From NCBI RefSeq assembly GCF_039555755.1, contig NZ_CP154631.1, forward strand, positions 1,736,001 through 1,800,000: 64,000 nt of DNA. Reading direction: 5' to 3'. This DNA comes from Pseudomonas sediminis (lineage in GTDB: Bacteria; Pseudomonadota; Gammaproteobacteria; Pseudomonadales; Pseudomonadaceae). A program made the translations under genes and the position numbers. Below the pieces are notes generated by a model that did no database searches, was not told where the DNA came from, and saw nothing but the letters and a program-made list of their open reading frames with translations. The number at the start of each line of letters is the position of its first letter. Within the stretch, counting starts at the first letter, position 1. Positions 1 to 7,986 of this stretch are shown in pieces.

Positions 1-367
1 GCAACTCAACAGAGTAATAATAATCGAGTTCATGATTATCTCTCCTAAACAAACAGTCCGACCAACTCCCCTCAGCCCGAAGACTTATACCCAATATATT
101 ATCCGCGTAAGCAGCTACCCGCGCTGCACAGTCCTTATCGTCTGAAGCTAGTTCTTTCAGCATTCTAGCGAGCACCGCCCCAACTATTTCATTGAGAATT
201 TGTGAGCGGGGAATTTCAGAACTGATCGATACCGACCTAAGAATTCTTAAATCAGACTTCCTTATTTTCAAATTTAGTTTTGGAAATGAATCATCATTAG
301 CTGACCCGAAAGTTTCAACCATAGATTTTCCATCTGAAAATTTCTCACGAACAATCTGGTATGTCAT
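1..367 (-). CDS. Partial gene, possible ribbon-helix-helix antitoxin-like protein (3' end beyond window)
   Basis: The reverse strand is open from an ATG at 367 to the left edge: 122 codons with no stop. The ATG has an AGGGGG ribosome site 8 nt upstream. The protein starts MTYQIVREKFSDG. Its middle part (about residues 30-65, KLNLKIRKSDLRIL then PRSQILNEIV) looks like a strand followed by two helices, as in ribbon-helix-helix DNA-binding antitoxins; this fold is inferred, not proven. It lies 31 bp downstream of the DUF4258-like gene at 399-659 on the same strand, so the two are probably co-transcribed from the operator-bearing promoter at 690-718. The C-terminus cannot be seen. Confidence 0.6.
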   Translation of the reverse strand, partial: MTYQIVREKFSDGKSMVETFGSANDDSFPKLNLKIRKSDLRILRSVSISSEIPRSQILNEIVGAVLARMLKELASDDKDCAARVAAYADNILGISLRAEGSWSDCLFRRDNHELDYYYSVEL

Positions 368-398
368 TTACATCCCCCTGATTTATCATTTAATACTA

Positions 399-659
399 TT
401 AAGATTTCTTGTAAATATGAAATGCTGTAATTAAATCTCCACCAGCATGAACAATACAAGCAACACCTCTTGCTCGAATCTTTTCTAATAAGCGAATTTC
501 GTTCTTAAGTTTCATGATTTCCTGATCAATCTCCTTCTTCCCAAGCAGCATCCTGTCGCCTTTCTCGTTGGGCTCTCCGAGATCAAGGATCAAATCCACC
601 ATGGCCGGACTGATACTGCGCTGCTGGACTCGAGCTTGAAAGTGCTGGGTAACGTTCAT
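399..659 (-). CDS. DUF4258-like small protein, candidate toxin
   Basis: 86 aa. The ATG at 659 was chosen over an in-frame ATG 30 nt upstream because an ideal AAGGAGGTG ribosome site sits just ahead of it. The layout matches the DUF4258 pattern: an N-terminal HFQARVQQRSISPAMVDLIL helix unit, a glycine-rich middle, and a C-terminal GGDLITAFHIYKK strand. DUF4258 proteins are often compared with RelE/HigB-type small RNases, and many sit beside DNA-binding antitoxins. Here the next gene on the strand is a ribbon-helix-helix-like protein. A toxin role is inference; no catalytic residue can be assigned by eye. An unusual lysine/glutamate-rich insertion lies at about residues 41-60. Confidence 0.6.
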   Translation of the reverse strand: MNVTQHFQARVQQRSISPAMVDLILDLGEPNEKGDRMLLGKKEIDQEIMKLKNEIRLLEKIRARGVACIVHAGGDLITAFHIYKKS

Positions 660-689
660 CTCCACCTCCTTGATTTGACCGTGAGACAC

Positions 690-735
690 AGATTATTAAT
701 CCGAATCGGATTAGTCAATATATTTATTCGGATTA
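690..735 (-). promoter_or_regulatory. Promoter with palindromic operator for the 659 gene
   Basis: On the reverse strand TTGACT (713-718) and TAATCT (690-695) are separated by exactly 17 nt, a near-consensus sigma-70 promoter. The spacer is filled by a perfect 17-bp palindrome, TAATCCGAATCGGATTA (697-713). A third copy of the half-site TCGGATTA lies at 728-735. This arrangement is typical of autorepressed toxin-antitoxin operons. The regulator is not shown; the neighbouring gene at 1-367 is the natural candidate. Confidence 0.65.
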
Positions 736-801
736 CTTTAATGCTGCCATGCCGAGCTCCGACGACCTAGTCGCTAGCTCGTCTAGTTACCCGCGATAAG
801 G

Positions 802-1062
802 ATTGATCTTGCCCAGATCAAGCACCACCCGTTCCAGACCTACACCTTCAGCGACTTCCACTAGCGCGATGACGACGCCACCCTCGTCTACAACGCCCCC
901 AAAGGCGACTGGCAAACCTGGCTCGACCTGCGCAACCTCACCAACAAACGCTACGCCGCCACCGTGACGCCGGGTTACAACGACAACGGCACCGACGCCG
1001 CCCGCTCGACACCGGGCGAAGGTTTTGGCGTGTACACCGGGGTTTCGTGGAGCTGGTTGTAA
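802..1062 (+). pseudogene. 3' remnant of a TonB-dependent outer-membrane receptor
   Basis: Reading from about 802, the frame encodes a typical receptor C-terminus: DATLVYNAP, then WLDLRNLTNKRYAATVTPGY, then GVYTGVSWSWL and a TAA at 1060-1062. It ends in an aromatic residue plus leucine region, as in beta-barrel proteins. A TAG stop interrupts the frame at 862-864 (FH-stop-RDD), probably a mutated TGG codon, and another in-frame TAG lies at 784-786. The plug and most of the barrel are missing. Its position beside cobalamin genes fits a lost siderophore or corrinoid receptor, but the substrate cannot be told from the remnant. Confidence 0.75.
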
Positions 1063-1100
1063 GCACTGCTTGCTGGTGGACGTAGAGCGTCGAAGGCTGC

Positions 1101-1126
1101 ATTCCCACGCGGAGCGTGGGAACGAT
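1101..1126. repeat. REP-type palindrome
   Basis: ATTCCCACGC and GCGTGGGAAC form an inverted repeat around a GGA centre. This is a repetitive extragenic palindrome type common in Pseudomonas. It lies 38 bp after the receptor remnant. Confidence 0.6.
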
Positions 1127-1256
1127 CGGCGATCTGCCGATCAACGCAAAGCCATCCGCCAGCACCACTCACTCAGCTCTTCTGACACAGAACGATCAGC
1201 CAACACCCAATCGCCCCTTCCAGAAGGCTGAGTGCAATTGTTGTTTGCGGGGTTGA

Positions 1257-1355
1257 GCGGCATGGATGCCGCGACGACTACATGGATGTAGGAGGTAGAG
1301 CGACGCAGGATGCCAAAGCCGAAAGCGCCGATGGGCCAAGGATGGCCCTTCGGCG
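1257..1355. repeat. Cluster of three hairpins with similar loops; no gene from 1127 to 1434
   Basis: Three stems follow in 100 bp. GCGGC/GCCGC (1257-1261/1268-1272) has loop ATGGAT. CTAC/GTAG (1278-1281/1288-1291) has the same ATGGAT loop. CGCCGA-T-GGGCCA pairs with TGGCCC-T-TCGGCG (1326-1338/1343-1355), a 13-bp stem with one mismatch and loop AGGA. This could be a repeat family or a structured RNA; strand and function are unknown. I see no convincing coding sequence in the surrounding 300 bp. Confidence 0.45.
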
Positions 1356-1434
1356 CGTGCCCCGGAAACAGCAATGGAACGAGGGAACCCGGAGCGCAGC
1401 GCAGGTCCAAACGGCAACAGGCCCTAGTAATCAA

Positions 1435-2184
1435 TCACTTCCTCAACAAATAACTATCCATAATCCACCCATTCCTCTCCCGCGCCTCGGCCCGAGTGGC
1501 AACGATCTTTTCCGCCAGCTCATCCAACGGCCCCGCCATCAGAATCTCATCCGCCGTACCGACATAAGCCCCCCAGTAAATGGTCAGCCCCTGCCCGGTA
1601 AACCGCCGGTAGGTGTCCTTGGCATCGAGCATCACCGCCACACTGTCCACCCCCTGCGGCCAGCCTTCGGCGAGCAAGCGGCCGGTGGTGATTTCCACGG
1701 CGCGGCCGATGCTGTTGAGCGGAATGCGGTGCCGTGCCGTGAGCGCCTGCAGGCTGGTGATGCCGGGGATCACGTCATAGGAGAAGTCGCTACGGCGCGC
1801 GGCGATGGCCTCGATGATGCGGATGCTGCTGTCATACAGCGACGGGTCGCCCCAGACCATAAAGGCCGCCGTCTCGCCATCGGCCATCTGCTCGTCGATC
1901 AGTTGCTCGAACACCGCCTGTTTATCGCGGTTGAGCTCGTCGACGCTGGCGCGGTAGTCGGCGGCATCACGCTCGCGCTCCGGCTGCAGGCCTTCGGCGA
2001 AACGCGGCGTGTGGCCATCGAGAAAGCGTACGCAGATCTCGCGGCGCAGGGCGTTGAGCTTGTGCTTGGCCGCGCCCTTGTCCATCAGGAAGATCACGTC
2101 GCTACGGCGCAGCGCCTTGATTGCCTGGTAGGTGATGTAGTCCGGGTCGCCGGCGCCGATGCCGACCAGCAGCAGGGTTTTCAT
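1435..2184 (-). CDS. cobF: Precorrin-6A synthase (deacetylating) CobF
   Basis: 249 aa from the ATG at 2184. It belongs to the tetrapyrrole methylase superfamily: N-terminal GIGAGDPDYITYQA (from residue 8), WGDPSLYDS in the middle, and a DVIPGITSLQALTA segment. The combination, with YWGAYVG near the C-terminus, is that of CobF. CobF methylates precorrin-5 at C-1 with loss of the acetyl group in aerobic cobalamin synthesis. Its ATG overlaps the stop of the VWA gene (ATGA, 2181-2184), so translation is probably coupled. Part of the cobN-ChlI-VWA-cobF leftward cluster. Confidence 0.9.
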   Translation of the reverse strand: MKTLLLVGIGAGDPDYITYQAIKALRRSDVIFLMDKGAAKHKLNALRREICVRFLDGHTPRFAEGLQPERERDAADYRASVDELNRDKQAVFEQLIDEQMADGETAAFMVWGDPSLYDSSIRIIEAIAARRSDFSYDVIPGITSLQALTARHRIPLNSIGRAVEITTGRLLAEGWPQGVDSVAVMLDAKDTYRRFTGQGLTIYWGAYVGTADEILMAGPLDELAEKIVATRAEARERNGWIMDSYLLRK

Positions 2185-2948
2185 GGGGTTCTCCAGGTGC
2201 GCCCCGGCACGCCGGGCGCCAGGTCGTCGATATGGTGATAGTCGGCCTGCAGCGCCTGCGCCAGCTGGCGGGCGCGGCCAAGGCGGATGGGCGCGCGCTC
2301 GGTGTCGAGTAGCAGGGTTGGGCATGGCAGCGGCGCCAGATTGGGCAGGTCACGCAGGCGACCATCGGTGAGGATCAGCAGGCGCTGGCGTTCGCTCGGT
2401 TTCGCTCGTTGCCGACGCGACAGCCAGTCACCCGCCTGATTGAGCGCAGCGAGCAACGGCGTGCCGCCTCCCGCGCCCAGTTCCTGCAGCCAGCGATGCA
2501 GCTCGGCGCTGGCCTTGCGCCCCTGCCATAACCACTGCGCCTCACGGCCCCCTGCTTGCAGTACGGCCAGGCGCGCGCGCTGGCGATAGGCGCTGTCGAA
2601 CAGCTCGGCGAGCACGCCCTTGGCCATGCTCAGGGCGCCGTGTCGGCGGGTCGAGGCGGAAGCATCCACTAGTACCAGCCACAGCTCGTCGGCCTGCTGG
2701 CTGCGCGGGCGCAGCACCAACTGTTCGCGGCGTTGCGGCCGGCCCTGGCGCAGGGTCGCCGCCCAGTCGATACGACCGGCCACGCCGCTACGCGCAGCAC
2801 CCCGCAGGCCGCCGCCGAGTCGTCCGGGCCGGTTACGGGCATCCGCGCCAGTGGCTGTGCGCGGGCGGATGCTCAGAGCTTTTTTGGCCAACGCGGCGGC
2901 ACACGCCGCTCGCCCATGGCCTGTGACTGAGCCGGCAGCTCGCCCCAC
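2181..2948 (-). CDS. VWA-domain protein, probable cobaltochelatase/Mg-chelatase ChlD-like subunit
   Basis: 255 aa from a GTG at 2948. This start overlaps the ChlI gene by 76 nt, and a TTG about 60 nt further in is a possible alternative. A basic, arginine-rich N-terminal part is followed by a von Willebrand A domain: MIDAS residues DASAS (95-99), threonine in GGGTPLL (163) and aspartate in ILTDGR (195). It lacks the N-terminal AAA domain of full ChlD, so it resembles the VWA half only. With the adjacent AAA ATPase and CobN it probably forms the CobN-CobS-CobT-equivalent chelatase that inserts cobalt into hydrogenobyrinate diamide. This role comes from neighbourhood and family knowledge. Confidence 0.8.
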   Translation of the reverse strand: MGRAAGSVTGHGRAACAAALAKKALSIRPRTATGADARNRPGRLGGGLRGAARSGVAGRIDWAATLRQGRPQRREQLVLRPRSQQADELWLVLVDASASTRRHGALSMAKGVLAELFDSAYRQRARLAVLQAGGREAQWLWQGRKASAELHRWLQELGAGGGTPLLAALNQAGDWLSRRQRAKPSERQRLLILTDGRLRDLPNLAPLPCPTLLLDTERAPIRLGRARQLAQALQADYHHIDDLAPGVPGRTWRTP

Positions 2949-3877
2949 TGACCTTCACCCTGGCTCTGTTCTCGCGCCAACTGCGGCGCCTGGCGCTGCT
3001 CGTCGGGCGGCGTGGCAGCCGGCGGTTGTGGCTGGCGACGGCGATGGCGCAGGACAAAGTCCTCCACCGCATCGATATCCACAGGCTCGATACCCGTCGC
3101 GCCACGCCAGGCGGCATGGGCACGGGCGGCGCGCAGCCAGACCAGATCGGCGCGCAGACCGTCGACGCCGGCAGTGAAGCAGCGCTGGCTGATCTCGCCC
3201 AGCGCCCCGTCATCCAGCGGAATATCCGCCAGGCGCTGGCGGGCATTCTGGCAACGCATCGCCAGGGCATCCTGCTCGTCCTGCCAGCGTTGCAGGAAGG
3301 CGGCGGGGTCGGCATCGAAGGCCAGACGGCGACGCACGATCTCGGCGCGCTCGGCCGGCTGCGGCTGGCCATCTAGGGCCAGATTGAGGCCGAAGCGGTC
3401 GAGCAGTTGCGGGCGCAGTTCGCCTTCCTCGACGTTCATGGTGCCGATCAGCACGAAGCGCGCGGCATGCCGATGGGAGATGCCGTCACGCTCGACATGG
3501 TTGACCCCGCTGGCGGCGGCATCGAGTAGCAGGTCGACCAGATGATCCGGCAGCAGATTGACCTCATCGACATACAGCACGCCGCCATCGGCACGGGCCA
3601 GCAGGCCAGGGGAAAACTGCGCCCGGCCCTCGCCCAGCGCGGCGTCCAGATCCAGGGTGCCGACGATGCGCTCCTCGCTCGCGCCCAGCGGCAGGGTGAC
3701 GAAGCGCCCGCCATCGAGCAAGTCGGTCAAGCCACGCGCCAGGGTCGATTTGGCCATGCCGCGTGGGCCTTCGATCAGTACACCGCCGATGGCTGGATCG
3801 ATGGCCGCCAGGCACAGCGCCAGCTTCAGCGAATCGGCGCCGACCACGGCGGCGAGGGGGAAGTGATGTTCGGTCAT
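2873..3877 (-). CDS. ChlI/BchI-type AAA+ ATPase of the cobaltochelatase cluster
   Basis: 334 aa. Walker A is GPRGMAKST (37-45). Walker B, GVLYVDEVNLL (99-109), is followed by the DHLVDLLLDAAASG element and the sensor GTMNVEEG typical of magnesium-chelatase subunit I. A MoxR-like lid follows. A low-complexity proline/glutamine-rich linker occupies about residues 285-315. It lies between cobN and the VWA gene, so it most likely supplies ATP-driven remodelling for CobN-dependent cobalt insertion, replacing CobS. No bacteriochlorophyll genes are in view, so a magnesium-chelatase role is unlikely. Confidence 0.85.
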   Translation of the reverse strand: MTEHHFPLAAVVGADSLKLALCLAAIDPAIGGVLIEGPRGMAKSTLARGLTDLLDGGRFVTLPLGASEERIVGTLDLDAALGEGRAQFSPGLLARADGGVLYVDEVNLLPDHLVDLLLDAAASGVNHVERDGISHRHAARFVLIGTMNVEEGELRPQLLDRFGLNLALDGQPQPAERAEIVRRRLAFDADPAAFLQRWQDEQDALAMRCQNARQRLADIPLDDGALGEISQRCFTAGVDGLRADLVWLRAARAHAAWRGATGIEPVDIDAVEDFVLRHRRRQPQPPAATPPDEQRQAPQLAREQSQGEGQWGELPAQSQAMGERRVPPRWPKKL

Positions 3878-3902
3878 GGCAGTGATCCGAGGAGTGATGC
3901 GT

Positions 3903-3951
3903 GTGGGAGGCGCTTCGGCGACGAAAAGCTCGCGGCTGAAGCCCCTCCCAC
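3903..3951. repeat. REP-type inverted repeat
   Basis: GTGGGAGG-C-GCTTC at the left pairs with GAAG-C-CCCTCCCAC at the right around a short loop. It is a diverged copy of the perfect palindrome at 7921-7980; the two flank cobN on both sides. Confidence 0.6.
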
Positions 3952-3970
3952 GATGAGCGCATCACACCCG

Positions 3971-4133
3971 TAGGGTGGGTTAGCGGCGCATAGCGCTGAT
4001 AGTGCAGCCGCGCAGGGAATTAGCGCGCCGCGTAACCCACCAGGCGATATATCGTGTGGCGCCAATGGTGGGTTACGCCGCCATTGCGTCGGTGGATAAC
4101 TCCAACTCGGTGCCGGGCGGCTAACCCACCCTA
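3971..4133. repeat. MITE-like element with nested inverted repeats
   Basis: The ends TAGGGTGGGTTAGC (3971-3984) and GCTAACCCACCCTA (4120-4133) are perfect 14-bp inverted repeats. Inside, GCGTAACCCACC (near 4031) and GGTGGGTTACGC (near 4067) form a second pair of the same motif, giving two nested palindromes in 163 bp. No coding capacity. It has the look of a small non-autonomous element; no target duplication could be confirmed. Confidence 0.55.
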
Positions 4134-4148
4134 AGGGAACGAGTCGCT

Positions 4149-7100
4149 TCATGATTCCTCGCTATCGAGCAGCAGGTTCTCCAGCGCTTCGCGGTACTCG
4201 CCGGGATTCTCCCACAGGCCGCGCTGCTGGGCTTCTAGCAGGCGTTCGAGAATATCGTTGAGAGCGCCGGGGTTGTGCTCCTGGATAAAGTCGCGGGTGT
4301 TTTTGTCGAGCAGGTAGGCATCGGTGAGCAGCGCGTACTGGTGGTCGTCGACCAGCTCGCTGGTGGCATCGAAGGCGAACAGGTAGTCGATGGTCGCGGC
4401 CAGCTCGAAGGCGCCCTTGTAGCCGTGGCGCTTCATGCCCTCGATCCACTTGGGGTTGGCAGCGCGGGCACGCACCACGCGGTTCAGCTCTTCCTTGAGG
4501 CTACGGATGCGCGGCGTGTCCGGCTGGCTGTTGTCGCCAAAGTAGCTGGCCACCTTGAGACCGCGCAGGGTTTCCACCGCCGCTAGCATGCCACCCTGGA
4601 ACTGGTAGTAGTCGTTGGAATCGAGGATGTCGTGCTCACGGTTGTCCTGGTTGTGCAGCACCACCTGCATCTGCTCCAGGCGCTCGACGAAACGCTGCCG
4701 CGCAGGCAGCCCCTCGGCGCCGCTGCCGTAGGCGTAGCCGCCCCAGTTCAGGTACACCTCGGCCAGATCCGCGCGGCTCTGCCACAGGCGTTCCTCGATG
4801 GCGTTCTGCACCCCGGCGCCGTAGGCGCCCGGTTTGGCGCCGAACACCCGCCAGCCGGCCTGGCGGCGCGCTTCGGCTTCATCCAGGCCGTCATCCTTGA
4901 GGATGAGCGACTCACGCCAGACCCGCGCCGACAGCGGATTCATGTCTTCCGGCTCGTCCAGTTCGATAACCGCCTGCACGGCCTCGTCGAACAGACGAAT
5001 CAGGTTGCTGAAGGCGTCGCGGAAGAAGCCCGACACGCGCAGGGTGACGTCTACCCGTGGCCGGCCGAGCTGTTCCAGAGCCAAGACCTCGAAGCGCTCG
5101 ACACGCTGGCTGCCGGGCTGCCACACCGGGCGCACGCCCATCAGCGCCAGCGCTTGAGCAATATCGTCGCCACCGGTGCGCATGGTCGCCGTGCCCCACA
5201 CCGACAGGCCGAGCTGGCGCAGGTGGTCGCCTTCGTCCTGCAGGTGGCGCTCCAGCAGGCGGTCGGCGGCCTGCACACCGAGGCGCCAGGCGGTCGGCGT
5301 GGGCAGGTGGCGCACGTCGACGGTGAAGAAGTTACGCCCGGTGGGCAGCACGTCGATGCGTCCACGGCTCGGCGCGCCGCTTGGCCCGGCGGGTACGAAG
5401 CGCCCTTCCAGTGCCGCCAGCAGGCCACCCATCTCGGCATCGCCGCAGGCATCGAGCAAGGGCGCGACGTAATCGGCCAGGCCATCGAGAATCAGCGCCA
5501 CCTCGGCGCCGAAGGCGTCAGTGCGCTCACCCGTCAGACGCTGCTCGATCAGTCTCAGCGCCAGCAGCTCCAGGCGCTCACGGGTGTCCCCTACGGTGCG
5601 CCACAAACTGTTATCCACAGCCTGTAGTGCTTGTGGACGCAGCCCTTCCCAGGTCTGGCCCATGTCGCAATCCAACGGATCGAGGCCCAGCTCCAGACCA
5701 CGGGCCAGCGCGCGCAGCAGGCTGGCATTGGCGCCCAGGCCATCGCCCCGGGGGATGCGCAGCAGTGCCAGCAGGGTGTCGCGGCGCAACTGGCCAGCCG
5801 GCGACTCACCAAACACGTGCAGGCCATCGCGAATCTGCGATTCCTTGAGGTCGCACAGGTAGGCGTCGAGCTGCGGCAGCCAGCTTTCCGGATCATCGTT
5901 GAGTTGCAGGCCCAGCTCGCGGTCGAGACTGGCCTCGCGCACCTTGGCCAGGATCTCGCCGCGCAGCTCCACGGCGCGGCGCTGGTCGAGCTGGCTGGCC
6001 TCGAAATATTCGTCGGCCAGGCGCTCCAGATCACGCAGCGGGCCGTAGCTTTCGGCGCGGGTCAGCGGCGGCATCAGGTGGTCGATGATCACCGCCTGGG
6101 TGCGGCGTTTGGCCTGAGCGCCCTCACCGGGGTCGTTGACGATAAAGGGGTAGATGTTGGGCAGTGGGCCGATCAGCGCCTGCGGCCAGCAGCCCTCGGA
6201 CAGGCCGACGCTCTTGCCCGGCAACCATTCCAGGTTGCCGTGCTTGCCGACGTGGATCAGCGCATCGGCGGCGAAGGCCGTGCGCAGCCAGGCGTAGAAG
6301 GCGATATAGCCATGCGGCGGCACCAGATCGGGGTCGTGATAGACCGCCGCCGCGTCCAGTTGATAACCGCGCGCCGGCTGGATGCCGACGAAGGTCAGGC
6401 CGAAACGCAGGCCGGCGACCATCATCCGCCCGCTGCGGAACATCGGATCGTCCTGCGGCTCGCCCCAACGCTCGCGCACCGCCTGCTGGTTGGCCGCCGG
6501 CATGCTGTGGAAAAACCTCAGGTAGTCATCCAGCGCCAGGCTCTGCGCGCATGGCCGCGCGTCGAGGCTGTCGAGGTCGTTGGTAACGCCGCCGAGCAGG
6601 CTGTGGATAAGCGCGGTGCCGCTGTCCGGCAGCCCGTCCACCGGGTAGCCCTGCGCCTGCAGGGAACGAAGAATATTCAGCGCGGCGGCCGGCGTATCCA
6701 GGCCCACACCGTTGCCGATACGGCCATCACGGGTCGGGTAGTTGGCCAGGATCAGCGCGATTCGCTTCTGATCATTGCTTTTGTCCGCGAGATTGCACCA
6801 GTTACTTGCCAGTTCGGCAACGAAGGCCATCCCCGCTTCGTGCGCCTGGTAGCACACCACGTCGCTCTGGCTACGCTCGCTGCGCCAGGCCAGGCCCTTG
6901 AAGCTGATGGCGGGCCCGATCAGCCTTCCGTCCAGCTCGGGCAGTACCACATGCATGGCCAGATCACGCGAGCCCAGGCCCTGGGCGCTGGCCTGCCATT
7001 GCGCCTGGTTGTCCAGCGAGCAGATGGCCTGCAGCACCGGAATGTCGCGGCGGAACACCCGCGCCTGCGGCGCCTCGGGGTTGGACAAGGCGAAGCCGGT

Positions 7101-7895
7101 GGTGTTGATGATCAGCGCGGCGCTCGTCTCGTCCAACCAGGCCTGCACCTGATCCAGGCAGGCCGGCTCCTTGAGGCTGGCCACCGCAATCGGCAGCGGG
7201 TTGAGGCCCTGGCGGACAAGGTGCTCACAGAAGGTATCGACGAAGGCGGTATTCGCCGACTGCACATGGTTGCGGTAGAACAGCAGCGCCACCACCGGTG
7301 CGCCTTGCTGCCACTGAATCTGCCAGTCGGCAAGCCGGGCCGGGCTGGCGCTGGGGTGATACAGGCCCACGCGCGGCAGCGGCTGCGGCTCTTGCCAGGT
7401 GTCGATGCGCCCCAGCCAGCGACTGCCGATGCAGCGGAACAGCTGGCGCGCGTTATCCAGCCCGCCCTGGCGCAGGTACTGCCAAAGGCGCTGGCTGTCT
7501 TCTTCGCTAACGTTGCCAAGGGCACTCAGCTCCGGGTCAGGCTTGTCGTCGCCGGGCACCATGATCACCGTGGCGCCGCGCGCGCCCAGCTCCACCAGGC
7601 GTTCGACACCGTAGCGCCAGTAACTCACCCCGCCATGCACCGAGATCAGGATGACCTTGGCGTGCTGCAGCACCTGCTCGACGTAGAAGTCCACCGAGGC
7701 GTTGTTGCTCAGTTGCGCCGGGCTGGCCAGGCGCAGGCTGGGGTAGTCCTCCGGCAGTTGCCGGGCGGCTTCAGCCAGCAGGGCGAGGTGCGAATCACCC
7801 GTGCACAGGATCACCAGCTCGGCAGGCGTCTGGCCAAGGTCGGCAATGCTGTCGGCCGGCAGTTGGGTGCCAGGCTGGGTACGCAGGAGATGCAT
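4149..7895 (-). CDS. cobN: Cobaltochelatase large subunit CobN
   Basis: 1248 aa, full family length. CobN/magnesium chelatase subunit H family: an N-terminal domain beginning with the ILCTGDSHLALLAEAAR region, the conserved core HVGKHGNLEWLPGK near residues 545-560 followed by PNIYPFIVNDPGEG, and a C-terminal catalytic part with the YQFQGGMLAAVE segment. It binds hydrogenobyrinic acid a,c-diamide and carries out cobalt insertion together with the ATPase subunits. The genes for those lie immediately downstream (ChlI type and VWA), separated by a 271-bp gap holding two repeats. It is 91 bp downstream of cobW. Confidence 0.95.
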   Translation of the reverse strand: MHLLRTQPGTQLPADSIADLGQTPAELVILCTGDSHLALLAEAARQLPEDYPSLRLASPAQLSNNASVDFYVEQVLQHAKVILISVHGGVSYWRYGVERLVELGARGATVIMVPGDDKPDPELSALGNVSEEDSQRLWQYLRQGGLDNARQLFRCIGSRWLGRIDTWQEPQPLPRVGLYHPSASPARLADWQIQWQQGAPVVALLFYRNHVQSANTAFVDTFCEHLVRQGLNPLPIAVASLKEPACLDQVQAWLDETSAALIINTTGFALSNPEAPQARVFRRDIPVLQAICSLDNQAQWQASAQGLGSRDLAMHVVLPELDGRLIGPAISFKGLAWRSERSQSDVVCYQAHEAGMAFVAELASNWCNLADKSNDQKRIALILANYPTRDGRIGNGVGLDTPAAALNILRSLQAQGYPVDGLPDSGTALIHSLLGGVTNDLDSLDARPCAQSLALDDYLRFFHSMPAANQQAVRERWGEPQDDPMFRSGRMMVAGLRFGLTFVGIQPARGYQLDAAAVYHDPDLVPPHGYIAFYAWLRTAFAADALIHVGKHGNLEWLPGKSVGLSEGCWPQALIGPLPNIYPFIVNDPGEGAQAKRRTQAVIIDHLMPPLTRAESYGPLRDLERLADEYFEASQLDQRRAVELRGEILAKVREASLDRELGLQLNDDPESWLPQLDAYLCDLKESQIRDGLHVFGESPAGQLRRDTLLALLRIPRGDGLGANASLLRALARGLELGLDPLDCDMGQTWEGLRPQALQAVDNSLWRTVGDTRERLELLALRLIEQRLTGERTDAFGAEVALILDGLADYVAPLLDACGDAEMGGLLAALEGRFVPAGPSGAPSRGRIDVLPTGRNFFTVDVRHLPTPTAWRLGVQAADRLLERHLQDEGDHLRQLGLSVWGTATMRTGGDDIAQALALMGVRPVWQPGSQRVERFEVLALEQLGRPRVDVTLRVSGFFRDAFSNLIRLFDEAVQAVIELDEPEDMNPLSARVWRESLILKDDGLDEAEARRQAGWRVFGAKPGAYGAGVQNAIEERLWQSRADLAEVYLNWGGYAYGSGAEGLPARQRFVERLEQMQVVLHNQDNREHDILDSNDYYQFQGGMLAAVETLRGLKVASYFGDNSQPDTPRIRSLKEELNRVVRARAANPKWIEGMKRHGYKGAFELAATIDYLFAFDATSELVDDHQYALLTDAYLLDKNTRDFIQEHNPGALNDILERLLEAQQRGLWENPGEYREALENLLLDSEES

Positions 7896-7920
7896 GTTCG
7901 CTCCGAGGAAGGCGCGAATC

Positions 7921-7980
7921 GTGGGAGGGGCTTTAGCCGCGACTATCCGCGAATTGGATCGCGGCTAAAGCCCCTCCCAC
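7921..7980. repeat. Perfect 22-bp REP palindrome between cobW and cobN
   Basis: The 22-bp arm 7921-7942 (starting GTGGGAGGGGCTTTAGCCG) is exactly complementary to 7959-7980, with a 16-bp loop. This is a repetitive extragenic palindrome. A transcript crossing from cobW to cobN would form a very stable hairpin here. Confidence 0.75.
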
Positions 7981-7986
7981 AATCAC

